NCBI RefSeq assembly: GCF_020342435.1
Contig: NZ_CP080505.1
Span: 1-64,000 of the forward strand
Origin: Candidatus Vallotiella sp. (ex Adelges kitamiensis)
GTDB lineage: Bacteria > Pseudomonadota > Gammaproteobacteria > Burkholderiales > Burkholderiaceae
Direction of reading: 5' to 3'
DNA: 64,000 nucleotides
Part shown: positions 43,551 through 56,515 of the stretch, one piece after another
Layout: each line of letters begins with the position of its first letter
Position numbering within the stretch: position 1 is the stretch's first letter
The notes under the pieces: generated by a model
Databases searched by the model: none
What the model was told of the DNA's origin: nothing
The model's input: the letters and a program-made list of their open reading frames with translations, nothing else
Translations under genes and position numbers: made by a program

Positions 43551-43810
43551 CTATCCTTGTATTACTAGATATAGTGCGTATCCTACCGCAGCGGCTAGCA
43601 CTGCGCAGAAAATTCGAATACAATAAAAACTTCGCGCGTTTATAGGCTGACGTATTGTTCGTCTAAGTCGCGTAGTTTTGCGACGCTCTGCTCCAATCCC
43701 CGTTTAGAAACTGTTCTATCCCACCCTTTCCAAATCTGGGGTGCGCTTGTAGGCCAAGCAAGGTTCGCAATTCCGCGATAGGCGGTTCGCGTGTCTACAG
43801 GTTCTAACAT
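43551..43810 (-). pseudogene. small membrane-protein gene with one frameshift
   Basis: From ATG 43810 a 56-codon frame reads MLEPVDTRTAYRGIANLAWP, then QIWKGWDRTVSKRG and KLRDLDEQYVSL, and stops at 43640. Directly across the stop a shifted frame continues PINARSFYCIRIF and CAVLAAAVGYALYLVIQG to a stop at 43551, which is a good C-terminal membrane helix. Together they give about 86 residues with one frameshift. No family was recognised. Either a recent pseudogene or a sequencing artefact in an intact gene; a coincidence is less likely given the composition. Confidence 0.45.
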
Positions 43811-43956
43811 CAGCTTGCATTTTGTGAGCTATGCCCGCTTTTCGATCTGATAAACAGATATCGTTTATCGCATTCGACGATTGTGGCCGCCGATTGGCGC
43901 TTCTCGCATTTTTCCGGACCGGTTCGTGCCACAGGTACGAAACTCATAGGATCGTC

Positions 43957-45705
43957 ATGACTTCGAATTCTCCTTCATCACTTGGCACGCTCGCGCATAA
44001 AATTTTTGATAAAGATGCGCCGAGCGTGCCCAATAACCCATCAGTGATACAAAGTACGGATTCCCAAACTACTTCAGTAAGCTGTTTAGCCCCCCCCCCA
44101 ACTGCGCCTGATATAACAGTAATCGCGCAGCCTCACTCTTCAGGATCTATAGCCATAGAAATTCTACAGACTCCCGATATAGAAAATAATAACACGCCAT
44201 ACATCAATGGCTTTATAGCGCTGGGTCTGTCTCCAGAGATTGTTTCTGCATTGACTGCCGTTGGCTATCAAGCACCAATGCCCGTTCAACAGTATGCGAT
44301 ACCTGCCGCGCTCGCCGGCCATGATCTTCTGGTCTCAAGCCCAACTGGTTCAGGAAAAACTGCAGCGTTTATGCTACCAGCAATAGAAAGCTTTGCGAAG
44401 CTGCAAAAAGCTGGGCTGTTAGGTCAGCGTGTAAGCCATCCTACACATCAGGCGCAGCGCAATGATCGTGATCGAGGCGGACGGCGGCATAGCCGAGAGC
44501 AATCTATCGCTAGACCAGCCCTTCTAGTGCTTACGCCAACACGTGAACTTGCAATGCAAGTTACTACTGCTGCGACTACCTATGGAAAACATTTGCGGCG
44601 ACTGCATACAGTTAGTATTTTAGGTGGAGTCCCTTATGGTCAGCAATTAATGCTTCTAGCGAAAAACCCAGAAATCTTAGTTGCTACTCCTGGCCGGCTT
44701 ATCGATCATCTCGAGCACAATCGAATTGATCTATCCCAGTTGAAGATGCTAGTTCTTGACGAGGCAGATCGGATGCTTGACATGGGATTTATCGAAGACA
44801 TCGAGACTATAATTAATCATACTCCGGTTACACGGCAGACGCTGCTATTCTCGGCAACGCTTGACGGTAAAGTGGGTTCGCTAGCCCAGCGTTTTCTTAG
44901 CAATGCTAAACGGATAGAAATCGGTCATGAACCAGAGTCACGCGCTAATATTGCACAATCTATTCACTACGTCGACGACCGTGCTCACAAGGATCGTCTG
45001 TTAACACATTTGTTAGCAGACGGTGCGCTTGATCAAGCTATTGTGTTTACTGCAACAAAAAATAATGCGGACTTGATCTCCGCTAAACTATCTGAAGATG
45101 GCTTCGCCTCTGCTGCATTACATGGTGATTTGCCCCAAGGCGCCCGTAACCGGACAATCCGCGCATTGCGTGAAAGACGTGTACGTGTATTAGTTGCAAC
45201 AGATGTCGCTGCTCGTGGTATTGATATACCTGGTATTACACACGTATTCAACTACGATTTGCCAAAATTCGTAGAAGACTACGTGCATCGGATTGGTCGG
45301 ACTGGGCGTGCAGGGCGTAGCGGGATCGCTATTAGTCTTGTACATCATGCGGAAATCGGCATCCTTAAACGGATTGAGCGATTTGTACGTACACCTCTGC
45401 CTGTTAGTATAATTACTGGATTTGAACCAAAGCGGATACCATCCGCACATGTACCAATACGGCGCAGCAACTCGTCACACAGTCACGGGAGAGGTTCGTC
45501 CACATATCCAGGAAGGGGGATAAGTAAAAATTACGGAAACTCTCGTCACAGCTCCAACAGTAATAGCCGAGAAGGCGGCTATCGCGGCGTGTCTAGTGAC
45601 ACTCGCGTGGTTAATGACCGTAGTAGCCGAGCTGGTTTTCCAAATTCGCATGGGTTGGCGCGCCGGCGCTCTGATAATCGCCGTACGTCACGCTACGACA
45701 ACTAA
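43957..45705 (+). CDS. rhlE: DEAD-box RNA helicase, RhlE type
   Basis: A 582-residue ATP-dependent RNA helicase. Motifs in order: the Q motif region (MPVQQYAIP, about 108-116), SSPTGSGKTAAF (128-138), PTRELAMQV, VATPGR, VLDEADRMLDMGF, FSATLDG, and HRIGRTGRAGRSG. The C-terminal tail (about 480-582) is rich in Ser, Arg, Gly and Asn, typical of RNA-binding extensions. The frame is open upstream to 43831, but TAGGA five bases before ATG 43957 and the family N-terminus MTSNxPSSLGTLAxKIF choose the latter. Ten consecutive C (44090-44099) lie in codons 46-49 (APPP), a slippage hotspot. Likely roles are ribosome assembly and RNA turnover. Confidence 0.93.
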   Translation: MTSNSPSSLGTLAHKIFDKDAPSVPNNPSVIQSTDSQTTSVSCLAPPPTAPDITVIAQPHSSGSIAIEILQTPDIENNNTPYINGFIALGLSPEIVSALTAVGYQAPMPVQQYAIPAALAGHDLLVSSPTGSGKTAAFMLPAIESFAKLQKAGLLGQRVSHPTHQAQRNDRDRGGRRHSREQSIARPALLVLTPTRELAMQVTTAATTYGKHLRRLHTVSILGGVPYGQQLMLLAKNPEILVATPGRLIDHLEHNRIDLSQLKMLVLDEADRMLDMGFIEDIETIINHTPVTRQTLLFSATLDGKVGSLAQRFLSNAKRIEIGHEPESRANIAQSIHYVDDRAHKDRLLTHLLADGALDQAIVFTATKNNADLISAKLSEDGFASAALHGDLPQGARNRTIRALRERRVRVLVATDVAARGIDIPGITHVFNYDLPKFVEDYVHRIGRTGRAGRSGIAISLVHHAEIGILKRIERFVRTPLPVSIITGFEPKRIPSAHVPIRRSNSSHSHGRGSSTYPGRGISKNYGNSRHSSNSNSREGGYRGVSSDTRVVNDRSSRAGFPNSHGLARRRSDNRRTSRYDN

Positions 45706-45714
45706 GTATTCTAA

Positions 45715-45739
45715 CGCGCGGGAAAGCAATACCCGCGCG
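45715..45739 (+). terminator. GC-rich hairpin downstream of rhlE
   Basis: CGCGCGGG (45715-45722) pairs with CCCGCGCG (45732-45739) across nine bases, ten bases after the rhlE stop. No T-tract follows (CCCC). Position strongly suggests transcript termination or 3' end protection. Confidence 0.65.
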
Positions 45740-46626
45740 CCCCAAGATAACTAGCCTCTAAAAACAAAATTTAGTATTTTTTATGTGTATTTTTTAAAAT
45801 TTATAACCATGTAACGTGAGCATACAATATAAATAAAAACATCTGTTTATTTAAAATTCCTCAAGACTTAAAAGGTTAATTTATAATAGTGTGAAAAATT
45901 AGTAAATAAAAAATTATAAGAACTATTCTACACCGGAAAGCGTAGTATAGTTATATAACTATAAATTCTTAATTACTCACAGTAACTGGTTTTATCTCAA
46001 CTCTTCATATTTTTTTATATTTTACTAAAATTAGTAGCTCTCACTTATTTAGGGACAATATTTTTATTATCTACAATAGCAGTATATCTAGCGTCAGACT
46101 ATGTAAAGTAAGCGTAATATTATATACTGATTATTATTTAATCTAGTTAATCACTATGAGTTCAACAGAATAAATAATTCATAGAATTAAAAACTGGTAA
46201 ATTTGGCTCCAAAAAATTTTTTGGGCGCAGTTGAATACTTTTATAAAACTAATATCAGTTATGTGTAACCATCATTAATAAAATAAGTGATAAAAGTAGA
46301 GATTACTTTTATTATATAAAACACTGGTTTTATACTTCCTGCTTAGGACCTATAATCCGGTTCGTATTAAAAGCTTTTGATGTATTTATATGATTACCGT
46401 CTACAACATATGTCTGCAATATATATTGCATTATTAAAATAATTGATATTAGATATATCAGAAAATAATACTACCGTAAAACGCTATATTTATTGAAAGT
46501 GGCAAGAGTTGAATTGAATTCAACTGTTAGCCCCTAATATAAATTAGGTATCTTACATGGCAAGAGGTAGTCATATCTTACCCTAAAAATTAGGGTAAGA
46601 TTATCTAGTGTTTCACTGTAATTATA
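45740..46626. other. 0.9-kb AT-rich spacer
   Basis: Between the convergent rhlE and argG. It contains a 12-bp perfect hairpin (46575-46601) near argG and nothing else recognisable. Confidence 0.6.
46575..46601 (-). terminator. 12-bp perfect hairpin downstream of argG
   Basis: ATCTTACCCTAA (46575-46586) pairs with TTAGGGTAAGAT (46590-46601) across AAA, 25 bases after the argG stop. A T-rich tail in the argG sense is not evident. Confidence 0.55.
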
Positions 46627-48824
<2,198 letters not shown>

Positions 48825-49400
48825 TTAGATATCAATCAGTATCGATTTATGTGGATATTCTGGAATCGCACTTACGTTAGAAGGTTGTTTAGACATACCC
48901 TTCACGTTTTTTGAAAGACTAAATCTCATGTAAGCGCCACGGCAATATAAAAGGGGAGGAACTTCAGAATATGAAAAATCTAATACCCGACCGATTAAAA
49001 CCCCATGGTCTCCTGCATCTATAAAATTATGCATTCTACAATTAAAACTCGCTGCTGCGCCTTGAATTACTGGGCTACCCCCGTAACATGTATACCATTT
49101 TATTTGTGCAAATTTATCTACAGCTTTCGATGCAAATAGCTTTGCGATATTCTCTTGCTCCTCAGCTAGAATACTAACTGCGAAATATAGCGCATTAGCA
49201 AACACTTCATAGCTTGATGCACGCTTCGCAATGCAAACTAGTACTAATGGTGGATCAAGTGATACTGAAGTAAACGAATTCGCAGTGAATCCACGTGGTC
49301 TGCCATCCGGCTGTAATGTTGCAAGTATCGTGACACCAGTAAAAAAAGCGCTTAGTGCGCGGCGATATTCTTTAGCATTAATAGAAAACTCATCTATCAA
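48825..49400 (-). CDS. flavin reductase family protein (FMN-binding split barrel)
   Basis: A 191-residue short-chain flavin reductase of the HpaC/RutF type that supplies reduced FMN or FAD to a monooxygenase. Blocks: YRRALSAFFTGVTILAT, GFTANSFTSVSLDPPLVLVC (flavin phosphate loop), SSYEVF, FAVSILAEEQENIAK, and GDHGVLIGRVLDF near the C-terminus. An ATG at 49430 is in frame, but its upstream sequence has no ribosome binding site. The TTG at 49400 is preceded by GGAGA with six bases spacing and gives the family N-terminus, so it is preferred. No partner monooxygenase is encoded in the window. The physiological partner is unknown. Confidence 0.83.
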   Translation of the reverse strand: MIDEFSINAKEYRRALSAFFTGVTILATLQPDGRPRGFTANSFTSVSLDPPLVLVCIAKRASSYEVFANALYFAVSILAEEQENIAKLFASKAVDKFAQIKWYTCYGGSPVIQGAAASFNCRMHNFIDAGDHGVLIGRVLDFSYSEVPPLLYCRGAYMRFSLSKNVKGMSKQPSNVSAIPEYPHKSILIDI

Positions 49401-49430
49401 TAGAAATCTCCATAAAGAAAAATAATACAT

Positions 49431-50616
49431 ACTATCGTTTTATCAGAAGATCTTTATAAAACACTATCACAATACAAGCATGCTATATTATTACATAATC
49501 TTCTTTAATCTTTTTAAGATTAAGATATCGGCATGCAAGCTGTTTAATAGGGGGATAATAAATAGCGTATAAGTAAATGTACATTAGATAAATGTATAAT
49601 AAGTATTATAAGATATAGTCAAGTATTATTGAGATTTTTATATATTAAAGCTATATAGCTTCTCTTAAAAAGAGAATAGTATACATATTATTGCTAGTGT
49701 ATCAAAAAAGAAACGTATACGTTTTAAATTCTGATGTCGTACATATTATTATGTTCTGATAAAAGCTTAGCTTGAAATTCAAAATGAAACTCGAGATATT
49801 TAAAATTAGCCTTAAACGTACCTTCTTTCGAGGGAGGGTATGATACGCATTTAATACAATTTTTTAGAATTGTTATAAACATTTGTACTGCATACGGTAG
49901 AAGATAGTGTAATCGTCTGATATCTATAAAAATCGTTGTTTTAAATATATTCATTACTTTCTACAAATAGTTTATGTACATTACTATTTAAGTTATCTAA
50001 AGACCATGAATTGTGCATCCGCCTAAAAACTTGTGTAAGTTATGCGTAACATACCCCCAGTTTCCACCGAGAATACTTATTTTATACTAATTCCTATATT
50101 TTAGAAGACCTGATATCAGCGTGGTTTCTTTATTATTTAAATAGGTTTCAAGATTTATCTCGCAAGAATTATCCAAAGCATTTAGGTACGTAGAATATTC
50201 AGTTTTTTAGTAAAAATGTACTAATCCATATATTAGAGGCACAACATACTAAATATCTCTATCAGAAACTGAAATCTCAATTTATAAAAGAGTTTACTGG
50301 GAAAGGAAACTCAGTTCTTCTAAGAAGAAGAGCTTTCACGACTTTTGATGTCAAGATACTTGCATTTAAAAGGTCTAAACATCGTGCCTAGATAAATTAC
50401 CCACCCGCGCGTTCAAAAGGTAGACATACTATGTACAGTATTTAGTAACATGTAAAATTACAGCATGCAACGCGTGAGTAGATATTATACAGAATAATAA
50501 TTATAAATATACTGAGGTTAGTAGTCTAGTCGATTACATAAAATGTGTAGGAATATTATCCTGACGATACTTTCATAGGTACCGCACAGGATTTTGATCT
50601 GAACTACTGTAGTTAT
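49431..50616. other. 1.2-kb decayed spacer
   Basis: It contains several small hairpins (49505-49523 and 49660-49676) and one 76-codon leftward open frame (49724-49954) without recognisable family or good ribosome binding site. No relic was identified. Confidence 0.5.
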
Positions 50617-51345
50617 CTAGAAATGCCCTACTGATCCTTGGTATACGGAAAGCATTGCTGCCAGTATGCCACCAACCAATGATCCAAAAACTGGCACCCA
50701 TGCATAGCTCCATTCACTGTCACGCTTGCCGGGTATAGGCAGCAATGCATGCATAATCCGTGGACTAAGATCTCTTGCTGGATTCATAGCATAACCGGTC
50801 GTTCCGCCAAGCGATACACCAATTCCGAGTACTACTAATGCAACTGGCAGTGCACTAATTGAACCTAGTCCTACGGACGGTACAACCATATGCAGAACTG
50901 CGTACACAAGCACAAAAGTAGCAATAATCTCCGATGTTAGATTTCCAAGCGCATTATGAATTGCAGAGCCAGTACAGAATACCGCAAGCTTCGTATCAGG
51001 GCAGGCTGTCAACTCAAAATGCTTACGATAGATAAGCCAGACTAAGAACGCGCCAAACATACCACCCAGCATTTGTGCAGCCGCATATGCCGGCACTTTA
51101 GTCCAGGCAAACTTACCGGAAATAGCAAGCGCTACAGACATGACCGGGTTTAAGTGTGCTCCACTATAAGTAGCTGAGCAAAGAACACTCACGAATACAG
51201 CCATTGACCAGCCTATAGTGATCATGATCAAACCGCCATTATAGCCTTTCGTGCGTTCCAGCATTACATTAGCAACAACGCCGTTACCAAGCAATACCAG
51301 CAAAGCAGTTCCAATTAATTCAGCGAATAACGCATTAGTATTCAT
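50617..51345 (-). CDS. glpF: glycerol facilitator / aquaglyceroporin
   Basis: A 242-residue MIP-family channel with six membrane helices. The two half-helix motifs are HLNPVMS (an NPV variant of the first NPA box) and NPARDLSPR, the latter with the Asp that marks glycerol rather than water channels. It passes glycerol into the cell, where GlpK phosphorylates it. It follows glpK by about 20 bases on the same strand. ATG 51357 is possible, but the family start MNTNALFAELIGT and a GGAAA upstream favour ATG 51345. Confidence 0.92.
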   Translation of the reverse strand: MNTNALFAELIGTALLVLLGNGVVANVMLERTKGYNGGLIMITIGWSMAVFVSVLCSATYSGAHLNPVMSVALAISGKFAWTKVPAYAAAQMLGGMFGAFLVWLIYRKHFELTACPDTKLAVFCTGSAIHNALGNLTSEIIATFVLVYAVLHMVVPSVGLGSISALPVALVVLGIGVSLGGTTGYAMNPARDLSPRIMHALLPIPGKRDSEWSYAWVPVFGSLVGGILAAMLSVYQGSVGHF

Positions 51346-51366
51346 AATAGTTTCCATTATTACTAA

Positions 51367-52863
51367 TCAAGCTGATGCCCACATTATCGCAGCGGACACT
51401 GCACGATGCCAACCAGTTCTCTGCTGCGCTATTTCATCTGACTCTAGTACGGGAGTAAAACGCCGGTCTAACCGCCATTGATCATGGACTTCATTAATAC
51501 TATCCCAGTACCCAGTTGCTAAACCCGCAAGGTAGGCTGCACCAAGCGCTGTAGTTTCCGATATGCAAGGTCGTACTACATCTACGCCAAGGAGGTCCGC
51601 CTGAAATTGCATTAACAGATTGTTCTTGACTGCTCCTCCATCGACACGTAATTCAGTAATGAGCTGACCTGCATCAGCTTCCATTGCTTTAAGCACATCA
51701 AACGACTGATGAGCAATACTATCTAATGCGGCTCGGGCAATATGCGCAGCACTAGTACCTTGCGTAGCGCCGAATAATGTGCCGCGCGCGTGTGGATTCC
51801 AATGCGGTGCACCTAAACCAGCAAAGGCCGGCACTAGAAACACACCATTGCTATGTGGTACTGAGTTAGCTAGAACTTCGATATCAGCCGCTTTCTTAAT
51901 AATTCCTAGCCCGTCTCGCAGCCATTGCACTACAGCGCCGCCGATGAAAATACTGCCCTCTAACGCATAAGTAATTTTTTTATTTATTTGCCATGCAATC
52001 GTTGTTACAAGATTGTTATGCGACTTAATTGGTCTGTCACCAGTATTCATTACTAAGAAGCAACCTGTACCATACGTATTTTTAACCATACCGGGCATAG
52101 TGCACATTTGTCCAAATAGCGCAGCATGCTGATCTCCTGCCACGCCGGAAATTGGGATCCTCGACGCAAGCACGGTAGTCTTAGTGGCATCGAACAGCGC
52201 TGAAGAGGGCATGATCCGCGGCATCATACTACGCGGAATTTTTAGTTCAGCAAGTAATTCATCATCCCAGTCTAACGTATGGATGTTAAATAGCATCGTT
52301 CGAGATGCATTGGTCACATCCGTAGCGTGCATATTATGACCGGTGAAATTCCAAATCAGCCAGCTATCAACCGTGCCAAACAAAAATTTACCCTGCTGAG
52401 CACGCGTACTAGCGCCAGAAACATTGTCTAGAATCCATCGAATTTTCGTAGCGGAGAAATAAGCATCGATTGGCAAGCCAGTCTTAGCGCGAATAGTACC
52501 CTCAAGTCCTCGTTTCTTGAGTTCATCGCAGAAATTAGCGGTACGTCGATCTTGCCAGACAATAGCGTTATAAACTGGTAGCCCAGTATCGCGGTCCCAT
52601 ATAATAGTTGTCTCACGCTGATTTGTGATGCCTAATGCATAAATCGACCCACTATTCAGCCCGGCACGTACAATAGCTTCAACAGCAACCCCTGCCTGTG
52701 TTGACCATATTTCCTGTGGATTCTGCTCAACCCATCCGGGTTTGGGGTAGATCTGGCGAAATTCTTTTTGAGCAGTTGATATAACCTCGCCCGCGCGATT
52801 AAACACGATTGCGCGCGAGCTGGAAGTGCCCTGATCCAGCGCTAAAACATACTTATCTTTCAT
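51367..52863 (-). CDS. glpK: glycerol kinase
   Basis: A 498-residue FGGY-family kinase that makes glycerol-3-phosphate for phospholipids or glycolysis. [17 protein letters not shown] at the N-terminus is the ATPase phosphate-1 loop, and [21 protein letters not shown] and [12 protein letters not shown] are family blocks. GGAGA eight bases before ATG 52863 decides the start over the longer frame to 52920. It heads a glpK-glpF operon. No glpD is visible in the window. Confidence 0.96.
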   Translation of the reverse strand: MKDKYVLALDQGTSSSRAIVFNRAGEVISTAQKEFRQIYPKPGWVEQNPQEIWSTQAGVAVEAIVRAGLNSGSIYALGITNQRETTIIWDRDTGLPVYNAIVWQDRRTANFCDELKKRGLEGTIRAKTGLPIDAYFSATKIRWILDNVSGASTRAQQGKFLFGTVDSWLIWNFTGHNMHATDVTNASRTMLFNIHTLDWDDELLAELKIPRSMMPRIMPSSALFDATKTTVLASRIPISGVAGDQHAALFGQMCTMPGMVKNTYGTGCFLVMNTGDRPIKSHNNLVTTIAWQINKKITYALEGSIFIGGAVVQWLRDGLGIIKKAADIEVLANSVPHSNGVFLVPAFAGLGAPHWNPHARGTLFGATQGTSAAHIARAALDSIAHQSFDVLKAMEADAGQLITELRVDGGAVKNNLLMQFQADLLGVDVVRPCISETTALGAAYLAGLATGYWDSINEVHDQWRLDRRFTPVLESDEIAQQRTGWHRAVSAAIMWASA

Positions 52864-53605
52864 GACTGTCTCCGTTGATTTAGGCATCCTTAAACCCTGA
52901 ACCCTGCGAAAATGCAGCACATAGAAAAGTGAGATAGTCTGGTCATTAATATTAGATTAATAAACATTCACCTTATTATTCTGCTTACTACATATACCTC
53001 GCTGCGCAAAAATTAATTAATTTTTAATATTAAACCTGCTTTCTGAATTTTTGAAAAATTACCTCTACTGTTTATACAAAAAACTAAATTTAGTGTAAGT
53101 CACCCACTCTATCCTTAAAAAGGATACACCATACTATGTAATATAGTATGCATTTTATCTGCATGGTATCTACTAGTGCATAGTATAGTTAGCAATTTTT
53201 TAAGAGAAGAGTGGCTGATTTCTATTAACTAGATATATCTCTATATTTTATATGTGTATATTTTCAGCACGTAGAGATACTCAGCGTCTAGAACGATATC
53301 TATCGTCTATCTTATCATCCACCGTAACTACAATAGGAAACACTTTCCTATAAAGGTTTTATAATTAATTGATCTTAAGATATCTGCTATTTCTGTAACT
53401 ACACACTAAATTTCAAGAACAGTTGACTATTAAAAATATTAATATGCTCTCCTTGAAGGCAATCTAAAAGAGGCGCTGCCCTATAAAAAATGATTATTTA
53501 TAACGCATCGGCTCTCAGTTATTTATTACAGTTCACAACCTAGTCGGTATTTACCACACGCTATTTTTTATTAAATTTTAGCCGGGTAAGGGCTGGGCCT
53601 TAAAC
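52864..53605. other. spacer between shc and glpK
   Basis: About 740 bases, AT-rich, with a 6-bp mini-hairpin at 53111-53125. No gene or relic recognised. Confidence 0.6.
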
Positions 53606-55606
53606 TTAAGAGCAAGGATTTGCGCTATTGATTGCAGTAGTAGATTTGGAGAGATTGCGATAGCGAGCAAGCGCCCATAGAGGAAAAAACTTACAGTAGC
53701 CGTGATAGCGTAGATAGAAGACGCGCGGAAATCCTGTTGCGGTGAATAGCGCTTCATCCCATAATCCTTTGTTATTCTGGGTATTAAGTAAGTACTCGAT
53801 GCCACGCTTGACAGCTTCATCATGTTCACAGCCAGCTGCCATCAGCCCTAGCAGTGCCCATGCAGTTTGTGATACGGTACCCGTCGATGGCTCATGGCCA
53901 TGATAGTTAATCTTATAACTATCTCCGTCTTCTCCCCAGCTACCATCTGAATTCTGGGTCGAGCGCAACCAGTGCGCCGCACGGCAAATCGCTAATGCAT
54001 CCATTTTAATGCCAGCGGCATGCAAACCGGATAACGTAGACCAAGTGCCGTAGATGTAATTTATGCCCCACCTCCCATACCAACTGCCATCATCCTCCTG
54101 ATTGGCAAGAAGGTAGCATTTAGCACGCAAAGCCGCAGCCCGCCTCTGCGGTGTGCTAGATAGTTGTGCAAGCATTGACAGGCATCGTGCCGACACATCT
54201 ACAGTCGGTGGGTCTAACAGTGATCCATGATCTGAAAACGGGATGTTATTCAGATATAGATATGTATTTTCTGCTTCAAATGCGCCCCAGCCACCATTAT
54301 GGCTTTGCATACCAATAACCCACTCACAGGCCCGGTCGATCGCGTTACGGTAATGATTTCGTACTTGTAGCTTTTCAACGCGGTCCATTGCCATTGCGAC
54401 TACCGCCGTGTCGTCAACGTCTGGGTAGTGTGGGTTCGAAAACTGGAATGCCCAGCCGCCAGGCCGCACGTTTGCACGACGTGAAACCCAATCGCCTCGA
54501 GTATCTAAGATCTGCAGAGGTAGCAACCAGTCAAGCCCCTTTGCAGCGTGCTCAATAGCGTGTGATTCACCAGTCTCCAGAAGAGCGTGTGCAGTTAATG
54601 CAGTATCCCAAACAGGCGAAAGACAGGGCTGACAGTAAGCCTCATCATCATGAATTACTAGCAATTTATCGATTGACTTGCGCGCGATCGCACGATGGGG
54701 ATGCTCTGGTGGATAACCAAGTACATCGTACATTAGCACTGAGTTAACCATAGCTAGAAAAATCGCACCAAGACCCTCTTCGCCGTTCAGGCGCTCTTCT
54801 ACAAAACGCACAGCAGCATTAATAGCATTCTGTCGTAACTTTTTTGGGAAATACGGATCAAACTTACGTAACAGTGTATCAATAGTTGAGAAGAATGAAA
54901 ACCATCCTTGACTCTGATGCGCAGCTTTTGATATGGAGTCGACGTCGCTGGGCAAGCCGATAAAAATTTCATCAATACCAATGCCTCGAGGATTGCGAGC
55001 GCGTGGCTGATAAACTTGCAGCACGAGAAGCGGCACGATCACAGTACGCGCCCAGTACGAAATTTTAGAAAGATGAAATGGAAACCAGCTAGGCAATAGC
55101 ATAATTTCTACAGGCATTATTGGTACAGCCCGCCAGTCTAATATCCCATACAGCGCAAGCAAGATCCTCGTGAACACATTGCTTTTGGCTGCGCCGCCGT
55201 GAGCTAGAATCGCATCGCGGGCGTGCTTCATATGTGGTGCGTCAAGCGGATCACCAATCATCTTCAGTGCAAAATACGCCTTAACGCTTGCGCTCATATC
55301 AAAATCACCATCATGAAATAGCGGCCAGCCCCCATGTTTGCCCTGAATGCGTCTTAGGTAAACACCTATTTTCTCCTCAAGAATAGAGTTAGGTAGTTCT
55401 CCTAGATAATGAACCATTAATACATATTCAGACGAGATCGTCGCATCGGCCTCTAACTCGAATAACCAATGACCGTCGCTATGTTGGGCTTCCAGTAGCG
55501 CGTTAATTGCTGATTGAATCACCTGCTCAAGGCGCTCATCAAACGATAGAAAGCGGGTAAGCATTTTATTAAAGTTTGGATCTAAAGATTTATGTAATAT
55601 ACTCAT
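53606..55606 (-). CDS. shc: squalene-hopene cyclase
   Basis: A 666-residue membrane-bound cyclase that folds squalene into hopene. The catalytic acid motif is DVDDT at residues 396-400. QW repeats of the QxxDGSW type occur near the N- and C-termini (for example QHSDGHWLFE, QNSDGSWGED, QEDDGSWYGR). Aromatic pocket residues in PGGWAFQFSNPHYPD are present. Length is normal. It follows hpnD by 42 bases on the same strand, forming an hpnD-shc operon for hopanoids, sterol-like lipids that stiffen membranes. Confidence 0.96.
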   Translation of the reverse strand: MSILHKSLDPNFNKMLTRFLSFDERLEQVIQSAINALLEAQHSDGHWLFELEADATISSEYVLMVHYLGELPNSILEEKIGVYLRRIQGKHGGWPLFHDGDFDMSASVKAYFALKMIGDPLDAPHMKHARDAILAHGGAAKSNVFTRILLALYGILDWRAVPIMPVEIMLLPSWFPFHLSKISYWARTVIVPLLVLQVYQPRARNPRGIGIDEIFIGLPSDVDSISKAAHQSQGWFSFFSTIDTLLRKFDPYFPKKLRQNAINAAVRFVEERLNGEEGLGAIFLAMVNSVLMYDVLGYPPEHPHRAIARKSIDKLLVIHDDEAYCQPCLSPVWDTALTAHALLETGESHAIEHAAKGLDWLLPLQILDTRGDWVSRRANVRPGGWAFQFSNPHYPDVDDTAVVAMAMDRVEKLQVRNHYRNAIDRACEWVIGMQSHNGGWGAFEAENTYLYLNNIPFSDHGSLLDPPTVDVSARCLSMLAQLSSTPQRRAAALRAKCYLLANQEDDGSWYGRWGINYIYGTWSTLSGLHAAGIKMDALAICRAAHWLRSTQNSDGSWGEDGDSYKINYHGHEPSTGTVSQTAWALLGLMAAGCEHDEAVKRGIEYLLNTQNNKGLWDEALFTATGFPRVFYLRYHGYCKFFPLWALARYRNLSKSTTAINSANPCS

Positions 55607-55648
55607 TTAGATTCAAGGCAACAATTCATTATACAACTACTATGTGCA

Positions 55649-56515
55649 TTATGACAGCAGCCAATATCTAGCAATAGTCAGCATAAGACGCACGCGCGAA
55701 AGACGCACGCTAGCACGCGGCGCATCGAAGCCTCGGCGGACTAACTTAGAAAATAATGCGTAATAGGTGTGCGCCATGATTTGAGGCGCAATAACCATGT
55801 GTCGAGGATGTCGTGCCATAATTGCGCTAGCCTGCACAAAGTGCATGCGCGCGTCGGTAATTAATGACGCACATGCGCGATCAATTGACGCACCCCGGAT
55901 TACGCTAGGTGTGGGATTCATAATACCAGCCCCTATGAGTATAGGTCGCGGAAGATACACGCGACCCATCTCGGCATCCTCATCGATATCTCGCAAGATA
56001 TTAGTTAACTGTAGCGCTCGTCCGAGATGATTTGCGAGCTGATAACCATCGTCGGCTGGTATCCCGAGAATCTTCACTAATAAACGGCCAACTGAACAAG
56101 CGACGCGATCGCAATACAAATCCAGTGTACTACGATCCGGAGCGATGATAGCATCAGTTACATCCATCTCCATACCGTCGATCACAGCGATAAAATCATC
56201 TTTCTGTAATGAAAACTGATGTATAACATGCGCAAGTGCGTCTAGTGCCGGGCTAGCATTACCTGCATACAAGCTCGCGATTGAGATTCGCCATTTCTCG
56301 AGCGAGTCTAGCCGACTCGCGCGAGACGCGCTACTATCCGCGATATCGTCGACCTGACGGCAGAAAGAATAGATCTCATATATATCTTTGCGCTGAGAGC
56401 GCGGTAGAATGCGCATCGCAGAATAGAATGAACTGCACGACGCAAGCTTCTGAGTGGTTATAGCTTGATGTGCTTCGTGAGATTCAACGATGCCCACCTG
56501 CTCATTAATATGCAT
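55649..56515 (-). CDS. hpnD: presqualene diphosphate synthase HpnD
   Basis: A 288-residue member of the squalene/phytoene synthase family. The first Asp-rich motif is FCRQVDDIAD (51-60), the second is LTNILRDIDEDAEMGRVYLP (170-189), and YCDRVACSVGRL lies between. FYSAMRILPRSQRKDIYEIYSFCR is the HpnD rather than HpnC or CrtB form. It condenses two farnesyl diphosphates into presqualene diphosphate, which HpnC and HpnE convert to squalene for Shc. HpnC and HpnE are not in the window, so they must be encoded elsewhere or be lost. Confidence 0.9.
   Translation of the reverse strand: MHINEQVGIVESHEAHQAITTQKLASCSSFYSAMRILPRSQRKDIYEIYSFCRQVDDIADSSASRASRLDSLEKWRISIASLYAGNASPALDALAHVIHQFSLQKDDFIAVIDGMEMDVTDAIIAPDRSTLDLYCDRVACSVGRLLVKILGIPADDGYQLANHLGRALQLTNILRDIDEDAEMGRVYLPRPILIGAGIMNPTPSVIRGASIDRACASLITDARMHFVQASAIMARHPRHMVIAPQIMAHTYYALFSKLVRRGFDAPRASVRLSRVRLMLTIARYWLLS

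Noticed and set aside
49724-49954. 76-codon leftward open frame, MNIFKTTIFIDIRR start
   Set aside because: No recognisable family and only a weak AGAAAG upstream. It could be a small unknown gene but cannot be supported.
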